Assembly (NCBI RefSeq): GCF_001071995.1
Contig: NZ_JVNU01000027.1
Location: 89,343 to 153,342, forward strand
Origin: Streptococcus sp. 263_SSPC
Lineage (GTDB): Bacteria; Bacillota; Bacilli; Lactobacillales; Aerococcaceae
Reading direction: 5' to 3'
Length of the DNA stretch: 64,000 nt
The notes below the pieces were generated by a model. It was not told the DNA's origin. It did no database searches and worked only from the letters and a program-made list of their open reading frames with translations. This document shows, in pieces, positions 17,398 through 25,046 of the stretch; the stretch's first letter is position 1; each line of letters opens with the position of its first letter. The translations under genes were made by a program, and so were the position numbers.

Positions 17398-17431
17398 ATC
17401 AACAGACGACTTTTTAAAGTCATCTGTTGAT
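17398..17431 (-). terminator. Long hairpin carrying the operon's AAAGTCATCTGTTG motif
   Basis: ATCAACAGACGACTTT pairs with AAAGTCATCTGTTGAT with only one C/T mismatch position (G-U possible). On the minus strand it is followed by TTTTTTATTT, so it can end the short transcript coming from the 24-codon ORF at 17449-17523. It also contains the presumed GntR operator motif in inverted orientation, so it may serve as both. Confidence 0.6.
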
Positions 17432-17448
17432 TGATAAATATATATTGT

Positions 17449-17523
17449 TCAGAGAAATAATCTCTTTAAAAGTATGTCTTCATGAATTAAACAATTCAGT
17501 ATATCCGATTGTCTCTTATTCAC
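17449..17523 (-). CDS. 24-codon small ORF with strong ribosome site (function unknown)
   Basis: A GTG start preceded by GGAGGGG with 5 nt spacing, 24 codons and a TGA, followed 18 nt later by a terminator-like hairpin. A TATAAT box lies about 40 bp upstream of the start. The peptide begins MNKRQSDILNCLIHEDILLK and ends RLFL. Its start resembles the first helix of BglG/MtlR-type regulators (KRQxxIL), so it could be the stub of a lost regulator gene. Alternatively it is a real small peptide or leader. It is too short for any homology claim. Confidence 0.4.
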   Translation of the reverse strand: MNKRQSDILNCLIHEDILLKRLFL

Positions 17524-18154
17524 TGTATCCCCTCCATCTATTTCCACAATCTCATTATATTTTTATTGGAAACAAATATTAAACCAACTTTTTTCCAGAA
17601 CATTGTGGAAGTTTCTCATTTTATTGTGGCACTTTATTAAGAGGGAACAGTGAACTTTCTGGCAAAGTTCGGTGTAAAAACTGTCAAATTGGATTAAATT
17701 CTAAATATTTCTCTATTAAATAGTTGTAATTTAAATTTCCAAAAGTAACAAATTTGTTACTGTAACATATATGCTACTTTTTACTTTTTTTTCAAAAAAA
17801 ATTGCACTAAAAAAACGCTATTCAAATAGTGAATAACGTCATTGAAAAATATATATTTTTAGTCATAAATTATTGCGTCAAACCGATTCTACTTTTCTAA
17901 AATTCGCGTCAAACCAACACTTATAATGATCTATCACTTACAGTACTTTTCAAAATTCAAAAGAATAGAACTCCCCTATTTGGTTTAATCGTTACAATCT
18001 TTTTTATATAGAAACTCTGTTATTTATATTCGAAAAGTTCAACAACGGGAATTATTCTTATTTCTTTCAGAAAACTTATTTTTAATTTTTTTAGCCCCTT
18101 TTTTACATAAAAACACCGATTTTCGTTGATATATCAACATTTTTATCTTAAAAA
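17524..18154. other. Gene-free AT-rich stretch with palindromes and repeats
   Basis: No ORF with a plausible ribosome site and useful length is seen on either strand. Visible structures are: an inverted repeat GAACTTT-N5-AAAGTTC at 17652-17670; two adjacent palindromes, GTAACAAATTTGTTAC (17745-17760) and GTAACATATATGCTAC (17762-17777); a minus-strand terminator at 17811-17843; and two copies of GCGTCAAACC at 17875-17884 and 17906-17915, 31 bp apart. It may be a decayed gene region or a regulatory or small-RNA locus. Confidence 0.6.
17811..17843 (-). terminator. Orphan minus-strand terminator
   Basis: On the minus strand ACGTTATTC pairs with GAATAGCGT (one mismatch) around a 6-7 nt loop and runs into seven T. 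No gene precedes it within 360 bp, so either an unannotated transcript ends here or it is a backup for the murB/ECF operon. Confidence 0.5.
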
Positions 18155-18197
18155 CAAAAATCCCGAAATTCACTTATAAGTGAATTTCGGGATTTCG
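18155..18197 (-). terminator. Terminator of the murB-ECF S component operon
   Basis: CCCGAAATTCACTTATAAGTGAATTTCGGG is a near-perfect long stem followed by TTTTTG on the minus strand, 6 bp after the stop codon. Confidence 0.88.
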
Positions 18198-18202
18198 TAT
18201 TT

Positions 18203-18742
18203 TTACTGTTTATTTTGTTTCAATTTGTAGTTTGCATATAGTTTTAACGTAATCGTTCCAAACACAGCGACTGTAAGTAAGTTGACGATACTTGCAATCC
18301 AGCCTTGTGTAAACACAATCGTTGTGGATTGTTGATAGAACAATACATCGAGCGTTGGCGCAATCAATCCGAAAATGGCAATATTGACTACCGCTTGTAC
18401 GACATTAAATCGAATCATATCGTGTTGTGAAAATACTCCTTGGCGTAAGCTTTTACGACGAATCGCAAATCCAAATACAAACCCTAGCGCACCCGTACTG
18501 AGTGCCCAAGAAAGCCACAAGTGATCCGTATAGATCAAATCAAACAATACATGTCCTGTAAAACCGACAATGGCCGCTGGAATCGCGCCTGCAACACCTG
18601 CAAAGAGCGCAAGGTAGCCATATGCCAATTGTATATATACTCCCTCAATTGGTGTTGTAATCGACGTTAATGTCATTAACGCTGTCATAATTCCAATCCC
18701 AAGAATGGTATAGAGAATTGTTTTAAACAGTCCGTCTTTCAC
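18203..18742 (-). CDS. ECF transporter S component / UPF0397-type membrane protein
   Basis: A 179-residue integral membrane protein with about five hydrophobic helices. IQLAYGYLALFAGVAGAIPAAIVGFTGH and the following DLIYTDHLWLSWALSTGALGFVFGF (both described in outline) resemble the UPF0397/ECF substrate-binding component family, which captures a vitamin or metal-like ligand for energy-coupling factor transporters. I place the start at a GTG (18742) with AAAGGAGGGG just upstream. The upstream ATG at 18784 would overlap murB by 26 bp and lacks a ribosome site. No ATPase (EcfA) or EcfT gene is present here, so it probably uses a shared ECF module. The ligand is unknown. Confidence 0.75.
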   Translation of the reverse strand: MKDGLFKTILYTILGIGIMTALMTLTSITTPIEGVYIQLAYGYLALFAGVAGAIPAAIVGFTGHVLFDLIYTDHLWLSWALSTGALGFVFGFAIRRKSLRQGVFSQHDMIRFNVVQAVVNIAIFGLIAPTLDVLFYQQSTTIVFTQGWIASIVNLLTVAVFGTITLKLYANYKLKQNKQ

Positions 18743-18758
18743 AATACCCCTCCTTTGC

Positions 18759-19670
18759 CTAATTCGATGTTGGCTCTTCTCCAATAATACGTACTTCTGG
18801 TTCTAGAGCAACGTCGTTCTTTTCTAAAATCACTTTTTGAACATAACGGATTAAATCCATATAGTCCGTTGCTGTTCCGTTATCAATATTCACCATAAAT
18901 CCAGCATGCTTTTTAGAGACTTGCACGCCACCGATTTGATAGCCTTGAAGTCCAGCGTCTTGGATTAGTTTTCCTGTAAAATGCCCTTGGGGACGTTTAA
19001 ACACGCTGCCGCAAGAAGGGTACTCAAGCGGTTGTTTACTTTGGCGTAAATGCGTTAATTCCGCTACTTTTTGGTCAATCTCTTCTTGTACGCCTTTAGT
19101 TAGTCGGAACCCAACTTCAATCACAAGATCGCCTGTTTTTTGAACATGGCTATGACGGTAGCTGAAGTTTAAGTCTTCGTTTGTGTATGTTTTGAATTCC
19201 CCATCCGGAGTAATCACTTCCACGTACTCAACGACTTCACTCACTTCACCGCCGTATGCCCCAGCGTTCATGAAAATCGCTCCGCCGACACTTCCTGGAA
19301 TGCCACAAGCAAATTCTAAGCCTGTCAATCCATTTTCAGCTGCTGCTTTTGACACATCAATTAAAGCTACTCCGCCTTCAGCAACGATTTGTGTACCCGA
19401 TACGGTTAAATGAGACATATCGTTTAACATAATCACAGCACCACTAATACCGCCATCTTTAATAATAACGTTTGATGCGTTTCCTAAAATCGTCGTCGGA
19501 ATATTATTTTCGCGAAGCCAATGCATCGCTGCGCTTGCTTCTTTTTTATCTTTTGGAAAAATCAGAATGGCAGCACGGCCACCTGTTTTTGTAAATGTAT
19601 AATTTTTAAGTGGTTCGTTGTAAAAAACTTTTACATCCGGAAACTCTGTTGAAAATACAGTATAATCCAT
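18759..19670 (-). CDS. murB: UDP-N-acetylenolpyruvoylglucosamine reductase
   Basis: Second committed step of peptidoglycan precursor synthesis: NADPH-dependent reduction of UDP-GlcNAc-enolpyruvate to UDP-MurNAc, using FAD. The 303 residues are the short type II MurB. KTGGRAAILIFP marks the FAD-binding domain start. LGNASNVIIKDGG, GIPGSVGGAIFMNAGAYGGE and SCGSVFKRPQGHFTGKLIQ carry FAD contacts and the catalytic Ser in SCGSVF. AAGGAG precedes the ATG. The stop lies 17 bp before the ECF S component start. Confidence 0.97.
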   Translation of the reverse strand: MDYTVFSTEFPDVKVFYNEPLKNYTFTKTGGRAAILIFPKDKKEASAAMHWLRENNIPTTILGNASNVIIKDGGISGAVIMLNDMSHLTVSGTQIVAEGGVALIDVSKAAAENGLTGLEFACGIPGSVGGAIFMNAGAYGGEVSEVVEYVEVITPDGEFKTYTNEDLNFSYRHSHVQKTGDLVIEVGFRLTKGVQEEIDQKVAELTHLRQSKQPLEYPSCGSVFKRPQGHFTGKLIQDAGLQGYQIGGVQVSKKHAGFMVNIDNGTATDYMDLIRYVQKVILEKNDVALEPEVRIIGEEPTSN

Positions 19671-19761
19671 ATTATTCTCCTTATTCGTAATGCTTTTAAT
19701 ACTACTATTCTAACACGATTACGTCAAATGAAAGCTAGCCCTTACACTAGGACTCCTTTAG

Positions 19762-20460
19762 CTACGCTTCCCACTCTTGCAATAGTTGGTGTACCATTTG
19801 CGCAGAACGTTTCCCAGCTTGAACGATAAACGTATCAAAATCAACTGCAGATGTTCCGCGTTCTGGAATATCTGAGATGGCACGAATCACGATAAATGGA
19901 ACTCCAAACGCGTGACACGCTTGGGCAATCGCTGCCCCTTCCATTTCTGAAGCCATCACATCTGGGAAGTGTTTTAAAATATGGCTTCTTTGCTCACTTG
20001 TATGAATAAAACTGTCTGAAGAAACGATCAGGCCCGTATGGCTCTTTAAATCCACCTTAGCAATTGCTTGTTCAATAGACGGTAAAAAGTCTTGATTCAT
20101 GGCAAAACGCGCTGGCATGCCTGGCATTTGCCCGTAAACGTAATTAAAGGCTGTCACGTCAGCATCACAATACGCAAGTTCTGTTCCAATGACAATATCT
20201 CCGATTTCAAGAGAAGTGCCAAAGCCACCAGCAGAACCCGTATTAATGACCAAGTCTACTCCGAAACGGTCGATTAAGATTCCTGCAGCTAGTGCAGACA
20301 TCACTTTTCCGATTCCTGATTGGACAAGGACAATCGTCTTTCCTACAAGGGTACCTTCAATAAATTCCCAGTTGGCAACAGTTGTTCTTTTTTCAATCGT
20401 CATCTCTTCTTCGAGCAGACGTTTCTCTTCTTCCATTGCAGCAATAATTCCAAATTTCAT
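19762..20460 (-). CDS. mtnN: 5'-methylthioadenosine/S-adenosylhomocysteine nucleosidase
   Basis: Cleaves MTA and SAH (the latter yields S-ribosylhomocysteine, precursor of AI-2) in methyl-cycle salvage. The 232 residues start MKFGIIAAMEEE with the catalytic-base Glu12 region. NTGSAGGFG is the ribose/phosphate loop, and MASEMEGAAIAQ with ISDIPERG carries the catalytic Asp and purine contacts. AAGAGGTG lies 7 nt before the ATG. It is co-directional with the GNAT and tsaE genes upstream (15-bp gap), so it is probably in one operon. Confidence 0.96.
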   Translation of the reverse strand: MKFGIIAAMEEEKRLLEEEMTIEKRTTVANWEFIEGTLVGKTIVLVQSGIGKVMSALAAGILIDRFGVDLVINTGSAGGFGTSLEIGDIVIGTELAYCDADVTAFNYVYGQMPGMPARFAMNQDFLPSIEQAIAKVDLKSHTGLIVSSDSFIHTSEQRSHILKHFPDVMASEMEGAAIAQACHAFGVPFIVIRAISDIPERGTSAVDFDTFIVQAGKRSAQMVHQLLQEWEA

Positions 20461-20475
20461 TCTTTCACCTCTTTA

Positions 20476-21000
20476 TTATCGTTCAATCTGTTTCGCCATC
20501 AAGACGATATCTTCGTATCCGTTACCGATTTTTACACCGTTTTTAAGGCGGCCTTCTTCTTCAAATCCACACTTCTCATAAAGTCGGCGTGCTTTCTTAT
20601 TCACAGCTACGACCTCAAGTTCAACACGACTAAGCGTTGAGTATTCCGCGACCCAATCCAGCATTTCTTCCATCATTACGGTCGCAATGCCTTGCCCCCA
20701 ATAGGACTTCAATACGCTAATTCCTAACTCTCCTCGGTGTGAGAATTTAGGATGTAAGCTACCTGCAATGGAACCAACGGCAATAATTTCATCTCCATCT
20801 TTTGCCAGTAACATATATTGGTTTTCGTTCTCGTAGAGCGATTCAATAAACAATTCTTCTTGAGCCACAGAATACTTCAATCCTTCTGGTCCAAAAGAAA
20901 GAAAATCGGTTTCGCTCCCTACTTTTTTACTATAATCTAATAACGCTTTAGCATCGTCTTTGACTGGAAGTGCAAATGTAATTTCTCGTTCTTTACTCAT
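20476..21000 (-). CDS. GNAT-family N-acetyltransferase
   Basis: A 174-residue acetyl-CoA-dependent transferase. The acetyl-CoA loop is the LKSYWGQGIATVMMEEML stretch around residues 97-114 (Q/RxxGxA pattern), and ARRLYEKCGFEEEGR is the C-terminal motif B region typical of RimI/PaiA-like GNATs. It overlaps the end of tsaE by 8 bp, indicating co-transcription. In many Firmicutes rimI lies beside tsaE/tsaB, but this protein is closer to a general YiiD/SpeG-like acetyltransferase, so I leave it unnamed. Substrate is unknown. Confidence 0.82.
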   Translation of the reverse strand: MSKEREITFALPVKDDAKALLDYSKKVGSETDFLSFGPEGLKYSVAQEELFIESLYENENQYMLLAKDGDEIIAVGSIAGSLHPKFSHRGELGISVLKSYWGQGIATVMMEEMLDWVAEYSTLSRVELEVVAVNKKARRLYEKCGFEEEGRLKNGVKIGNGYEDIVLMAKQIER

Positions 21001-21466
21001 CTGTTGCCTCCAATTGTTTGATAAATTCTTCGTACTCTTTTCCGTGTGGAACTAAACGAATCACACGTTCAGACTCTCCGTCCCCTACACGGTCGATTTG
21101 TACTTTTAAGAAAGTCGAAGGAAGTTCATCTTCGATATACTGCGCCCATTCAACGACGCACACACCACCCGCATAGAAGTACTCTTCGAGGCCTACTTCG
21201 CTGGCGCCGCCACTTTCTTCAATACGATACATGTCCATATGAAATAGCGGAAGGCGGCCTTTACGGTATTCACGAATCAATGTATACGTTGGACTCTTAA
21301 TGACACGGTCGATGCCTAAACCAACAGCGATTCCTTTTGTAAGAGTCGTCTTTCCAGCGCCTAAATCGCCTTCTAGAATGACGCAGCTATTTTCAAATAA
21401 CGCTTCACCTAAACGCTGTCCTAGCGCCATTGTCTCCTCTTGTGATGATGTATGTCTAACAAACAT
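20993..21466 (-). CDS. tsaE: tRNA threonylcarbamoyladenosine biosynthesis ATPase TsaE
   Basis: ATPase partner of TsaB/TsaD in making the universal t6A37 modification of ANN-decoding tRNAs. The 157 residues carry Walker A GDLGAGKTTLTKGIA (from residue 35), SPTYTLI and the LFHMDMYRIEE segment typical of the YjeE family, followed by VVEWAQYIED. It is the first gene of the tsaE-GNAT-mtnN group. Confidence 0.95.
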   Translation of the reverse strand: MFVRHTSSQEETMALGQRLGEALFENSCVILEGDLGAGKTTLTKGIAVGLGIDRVIKSPTYTLIREYRKGRLPLFHMDMYRIEESGGASEVGLEEYFYAGGVCVVEWAQYIEDELPSTFLKVQIDRVGDGESERVIRLVPHGKEYEEFIKQLEATDE

Positions 21467-21503
21467 GATGCTACTCCTTCAAACTTGTTTCTGTTGTCTG
21501 GCA

Positions 21504-21537
21504 TAAAAAAAGAGCCAAGACAAACTGTCTTAGCTCA
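21504..21537 (-). terminator. Terminator of the lysine-type ABC transporter operon
   Basis: GAGCTAAGACA pairs with TGTCTTGGCTC around a 3-nt loop and runs into a T7 tract on the minus strand, 17 bp past the ATPase stop. Confidence 0.85.
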
Positions 21538-21553
21538 TTATAGCATATTTTGC

Positions 21554-22291
21554 TTATTTTAGAACGCGTCCTAAGAATTCTTTTGTACGGTCTACTTGTG
21601 GGTTTTCAAAGATTTGTTCTGGAGTTCCTTCTTCAGCGATAACTCCTTTATCCATGAAGACAACACGGTCACTCACTTCTTTGGCAAATCCCATTTCGTG
21701 CGTTACAACGATCATTGTTAGCCCTGTATGCGCTAAGCTCTTCATTGTTTCTAACACTTCATTTACCATTTCTGGGTCAAGTGCTGACGTTGGTTCGTCA
21801 AATAGCAATACATCTGGTTGCATTGATAATGCACGAGCAATAGCCACACGTTGTTTTTGACCACCTGATAATTGACGAGGTTTTGCATTGATGTACGCAG
21901 CCATTCCTACTTTTTCAAGGAATTCTTTTGCGATTTTTTCTGCTTCCTCTTTTGATTGTTTCAACACTTTCATCGGTCCAACAATACAGTTTTCTAACAC
22001 GTTCAAGTTGTTAAATAAGTTAAATTGTTGGAACACCATTCCTACGTGAGTACGATATTCGTAAATGCTCTTGTCATGTTCAAGAATATTTTGGTCATCG
22101 TAGTAGATTTCGCCTGAAGTTGGTTTTTCAAGTAAGTTCACACAACGTAAAAGTGTTGATTTACCAGAACCACTGGAACCGATAATCGTTACTACTTCCC
22201 CTCGTTTTACTTCAAAAGAAATATCTTTAAGAACTTCATTAGTACCGAAAGTTTTACTTAAGTTTTGAATGGAAATTACTGCTTCGCTCAT
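21554..22291 (-). CDS. Polar amino acid ABC transporter, ATP-binding protein (predicted lysine)
   Basis: A 245-residue ATPase of the GlnQ/HisP class. Walker A is GSSGSGKST, the Q-loop is in [12 protein letters not shown], the ABC signature is [17 protein letters not shown] and Walker B is [14 protein letters not shown]. The ATG overlaps the permease stop (TAATG), so the two are translationally coupled. The lysine riboswitch upstream of the operon suggests that the cargo is lysine, although the protein itself does not reveal substrate. Confidence 0.93.
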   Translation of the reverse strand: MSEAVISIQNLSKTFGTNEVLKDISFEVKRGEVVTIIGSSGSGKSTLLRCVNLLEKPTSGEIYYDDQNILEHDKSIYEYRTHVGMVFQQFNLFNNLNVLENCIVGPMKVLKQSKEEAEKIAKEFLEKVGMAAYINAKPRQLSGGQKQRVAIARALSMQPDVLLFDEPTSALDPEMVNEVLETMKSLAHTGLTMIVVTHEMGFAKEVSDRVVFMDKGVIAEEGTPEQIFENPQVDRTKEFLGRVLK

Positions 22292-23070
22292 TATGCATTT
22301 CCTTTCTGTCTAGTTTTTTCTTCGACTGCTGACATTGAGTTTGAGTTCAATGGATCTGAATAAATCACTTCATAGTTATCTGGACCATCTAATTTACGCT
22401 CGAAGTATCGTAAAATACGAGTCACTGTGAATGTCATGATGAAGTATAAAATTAATGTTACAAAGAATGTATCGAAGTAACGGAAGTTTTGTCCCGCAAC
22501 TGTTTTTGTCGCAAAGTACAATTCTGATACTGAAATTACGTTCAATACAGAAGTATCTTTGATGTTGATAACGAACTCGTTCCCTACTGCTGGAAGGATG
22601 TTACGGAGTACTTGTGGGAAAACAACATAACGCATTGTTTGCCAGTGAGTCATCCCGATAGCTTGGCTGGCTTCAAATTGTCCTTGGTCAATAGAAATAA
22701 TCCCACCACGAACGATTTCTGACATATAAGCCCCTGTGTTAATCGATACGATGAAGATTGCAGCGAATGTTACATCTAAGTTGATTCCAAACATTAATGC
22801 TGTTCCGTAGTAAATTACCATCGCTTGTACGATCATCGGTGTTCCACGGAAGAATTCTGTATAGCAGTTTAAAATGATAACTGCAATTTTTAAAAGGATA
22901 CGTTTAGGTCCTTTTTCTGGTAGTGGAATTGTTTTAACAAATCCGATGAACATTCCGATTAATGTTCCGATAATTGTACCAATAATTGAAATATATAGTG
23001 TAATCCAGGCACCTGTTAAGAACATTTGCCAGTTCTGTTGAATGATTTTTACAATCCAATCAATACTCAT
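22291..23070 (-). CDS. Polar amino acid ABC transporter, permease (predicted lysine)
   Basis: A 259-residue inner-membrane permease of the HisM/GlnP family with about five hydrophobic helices. The EAA loop that docks on the ATPase reads [20 protein letters not shown] near residue 130. It probably functions as a homodimer, since only one permease gene is present. About 290 bp of structured, unusually GC-rich spacer separates it from the substrate-binding protein gene upstream. Confidence 0.92.
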   Translation of the reverse strand: MSIDWIVKIIQQNWQMFLTGAWITLYISIIGTIIGTLIGMFIGFVKTIPLPEKGPKRILLKIAVIILNCYTEFFRGTPMIVQAMVIYYGTALMFGINLDVTFAAIFIVSINTGAYMSEIVRGGIISIDQGQFEASQAIGMTHWQTMRYVVFPQVLRNILPAVGNEFVINIKDTSVLNVISVSELYFATKTVAGQNFRYFDTFFVTLILYFIMTFTVTRILRYFERKLDGPDNYEVIYSDPLNSNSMSAVEEKTRQKGNA

Positions 23071-23104
23071 TTATTTTCCTACTTTCTGTATTTAATGTGT
23101 ATGT

Positions 23105-23356
23105 ATACGCCACACGAGGTGGCGGTGTGTTATGTTTGCTTTCTGTATTTAGCGAGTGCCCCTGCGCAGTGGTGAAGTTGAGCTCTCCGTCACCCAACAT
23201 TCACACTGTGAATATTGGCTAAACGCGATGTCTCACATCCTGTAGTTGAACTCGGGCTCACAGGACTGACATCCACTTCCCGAAACGTACGCAGAACGTT
23301 TCACGTTCCTTCCGTCGTTTCGGTCCAGTGATTCAGTCCTGAGCGTTCGCCCTCGT
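23105..23356 (-). repeat. Structured GC-rich intercistronic element (element C)
   Basis: Fills the gap between the binding-protein gene and the permease gene. On the minus strand it can fold as AGGACTGA with TCAGTCCT enclosing CCGAAACG/CGTTTCGG and GAACGT/ACGTTC hairpins, then CCAATATTCACA with TGTGAATGTTGG. A stretch GGATGTGAGACATCGCG resembles GCGATGCGAGACTTCGCG just 5' of repeat B1, and GAGTTCAACTAC resembles its GAACTCAACTAC, so it may be a distant relative of family B. No ORF is supported. Confidence 0.55.
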
Positions 23357-23363
23357 ATCCTTG

Positions 23364-24188
23364 TTATTCCGCTGCAGGTTGATTTTTAATTGCTTCTTGC
23401 ATGATTTGTTGACGTTCTTCGCTAGAGATTGTTTTTAATGCTTCGTTGATTTGTTTTGTTAATGTGCTATCTTTTTTAACACCAACAGCTGTTTGTGTGT
23501 CTTCTGGTGATGTTTTGAAGCCATCTGTTAATTTAACCATTACGAAGTCGCTGTTTGCTGATTGAGCAGAAATTGCTTCTGGTAATTCAGAAACGTAAGC
23601 GTCGATTGTTCCTGCTTGTAGTGCTACACGCATTGCTGGGAAGTTATCCATAGCAGCTTGTTTGTCAACACCTGTAATTTGGTCGATTACTGAGTAGTGG
23701 AAAGTATTTAATTGAGCTGTTACTTTTGCACCAGCAAAATCTGCTAATGAAGTAGCGTTTGCGTATTTAGAACCTTTTTTAACTACTAATACTAATTGTG
23801 AATCATAGTAAGAATCTGTAAAGTCGATTGTTGCTTTACGTTCTTCTGTAGGACTCATACCAGCAATGATCGCATCTATTTTACCTGAAACAAGCGCTGG
23901 TGTTAAGCCATCCCACTCAGTTTTTACAATTACTAATTCTTTTCCTAATTGTTTAGCCACACGTTTCGCGATTTCAACGTCGTAACCGCCAGCGTATTGG
24001 TCAGTTCCTTGAATTTTCACAGCACCGTTTGAGTCATCTTTTTGAGTCCAGTTAAATGGTGGGTAACCTGCTTCCATCCCAACCACTAATTGGTTTTGGT
24101 TTGCTGTCCCTTGGCTAACAGGTGTTCCACACGCTGCTAAACCTACTGTCATTGCTAAAGCTGCAATTGCGCCTAAAATTTTTTTCAT
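23364..24188 (-). CDS. Amino acid ABC transporter substrate-binding lipoprotein (predicted lysine)
   Basis: A 274-residue type 3 periplasmic-binding-protein fold. The start at 24188 (MKKILGAIAALAMTVGLAAC) gives a clean lipoprotein signal with lipobox LAAC. AGGAG lies 9 nt upstream; the ATG at 24215 is less likely. VGMEAGYPPFNW opens the mature domain, and TDSYYDSQLVLVV and GTIDAYVSELPEA are typical of the family. It lies directly behind the lysine riboswitch, so lysine (perhaps with arginine or ornithine) is the predicted ligand. Confidence 0.93.
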   Translation of the reverse strand: MKKILGAIAALAMTVGLAACGTPVSQGTANQNQLVVGMEAGYPPFNWTQKDDSNGAVKIQGTDQYAGGYDVEIAKRVAKQLGKELVIVKTEWDGLTPALVSGKIDAIIAGMSPTEERKATIDFTDSYYDSQLVLVVKKGSKYANATSLADFAGAKVTAQLNTFHYSVIDQITGVDKQAAMDNFPAMRVALQAGTIDAYVSELPEAISAQSANSDFVMVKLTDGFKTSPEDTQTAVGVKKDSTLTKQINEALKTISSEERQQIMQEAIKNQPAAE

Positions 24189-24235
24189 TTTCTTTCTCTC
24201 CTTCTCGATTATCAAACTGGTTCACTCATAACACA

Positions 24236-24446
24236 CAAAAAAGGAACCACGAACAAAAGCCGTGATTCCCCATAAAAAGTCATAAGTAGTCATTCTTTTG
24301 CCCGGTAATTGATTGCACTTCATGAGTATCTGGGCAGATATCATGACAGTGACTGACCTATTATGACCAGCCCCCAACGTTTTCACGTTTCGGCGAAATC
24401 CCCTTTCCAGTTTCCTGTACTCTTGTCATTCGCACCTCAGTTCAAT
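24236..24446 (-). ncRNA. Lysine riboswitch (L box) with intrinsic terminator
   Basis: The minus-strand leader of the ABC operon contains the L-box conserved blocks in order: GAGGTGCGAATGACAAGAG, GTACAGG, GGAAAGGGGA, CGCCGAA, GGGGGCTGG, then GTCACTGTCATGATATC, ACTCATGAAGTGCAAT and ACCGGGCAAAAGAATGAC. It ends with a hairpin (GGAATCACG with CGTGGTTCC) and a T6 tract at 24236-24271. High lysine should favour the terminator and switch the transporter off. Confidence 0.92.
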
Positions 24447-24472
24447 AACCATTTGATTTAATTGATAAAAAT

Positions 24473-24501
24473 AAATTAACACATATTTTTTTGAAAGTCA
24501 A
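24473..24501 (-). promoter_or_regulatory. Promoter of the lysine riboswitch/ABC operon
   Basis: TTGACT (24496-24501), a 17-bp spacer and TAATTT (24473-24478) on the minus strand, placing the start about 20 bp before the riboswitch. Confidence 0.65.
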
Positions 24502-24588
24502 CCCATATATTTTCATTTTTTTGAAAATGACTAACAAAAATATAATTAATATTATATTTCAAACGAAACTCGCTTATAGACTTATACG

Positions 24589-24715
24589 CAGTAGCTGATT
24601 GGATAAAGCCTCATCACTCGTGATTTGCTTTATCCTAATCAGCCTTGCGGGGGTAAGACTACGAAGTTATATTGACTCGCACTGTGAGTCAATTTTTCCT
24701 TCTGTCTTACTCCCT
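24589..24715 (+). repeat. Family B structured repeat, copy B2
   Basis: 127 nt from CAGTAGCTGATT to CTTACTCCC. GCTGATT and GATAAAGC pair with GCTTTATC and AATCAGC, where B1 has GCTTATT, GATGTTC, GAACATC and AATAAGC: both sides changed together. The apical ATCACTCGTGAT and the GACGAAG/GACTACGAAG segment are kept. The terminator hairpin ATTGACTCGCACTGTGAGTCAAT is a covarying version of B1's. It lies in the 800-bp gap 24502-25301. Confidence 0.75.
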
Positions 24716-24790
24716 TTTTCCCCCTCCACATTCTCTAACATTATGCCTCAGAAAAGCATTATATATGAGTCGATGAAGCAATAGATATAT

Positions 24791-24980
24791 TAATTACGGA
24801 AAAACTTGCGGATTTTATAATAGCAGTAATGTGACTAGTATTAAATGCGAATTAGTAGAAGTTAGGAATTTATTCCTTACTTCTACTTTGAGGCTTTAAA
24901 GGCGAGAGACTCATAGAGGCTCGAGCCGGTACAACATTACAGCTATTATAAAAAAATCCGCAAGGATTTGGAGTAATTAC
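24791..24980 (-). repeat. Family A structured repeat, copy A2
   Basis: 190 nt whose ends pair (TAATTAC with GTAATTA, CTTGCGGATTTT with AAAATCCGCAAG, TATAATAGC with GCTATTATA, GTAATGT with ACATTAC). On the minus strand the core reads GTACCGGCTCGAGCC, GAGTCTCTCGCC, AAGCCTCAA, then a hairpin AGTAGAAGT/ACTTCTACT closing on GGAATAAATTCC, then ATTCGCAT. The arms share nothing with A1 or A3 beyond their ability to pair. Confidence 0.8.
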
Positions 24981-25046
24981 TTTCTCCTTTCCTCCTCCAC
25001 TACCAGGTTGCCTTAGAAATGATCATTTTTCTGCACTAAAAAATAA

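Noticed and set aside
18742..18784. Upstream ATG start for the ECF S component
   Set aside because: It would overlap murB by 26 bp without a ribosome site; the GTG at 18742 has AAAGGAGGGG directly before it.
19700..19761. Hairpin after mtnN as terminator
   Set aside because: Only short pairing (AGCTA/TAGCT) with an interrupted T tract; too weak to call.
24599..24784. 61-codon frame across repeat B2
   Set aside because: It runs through the covarying hairpins of the repeat and has no ribosome site; the covariation indicates RNA/DNA structure rather than protein coding.
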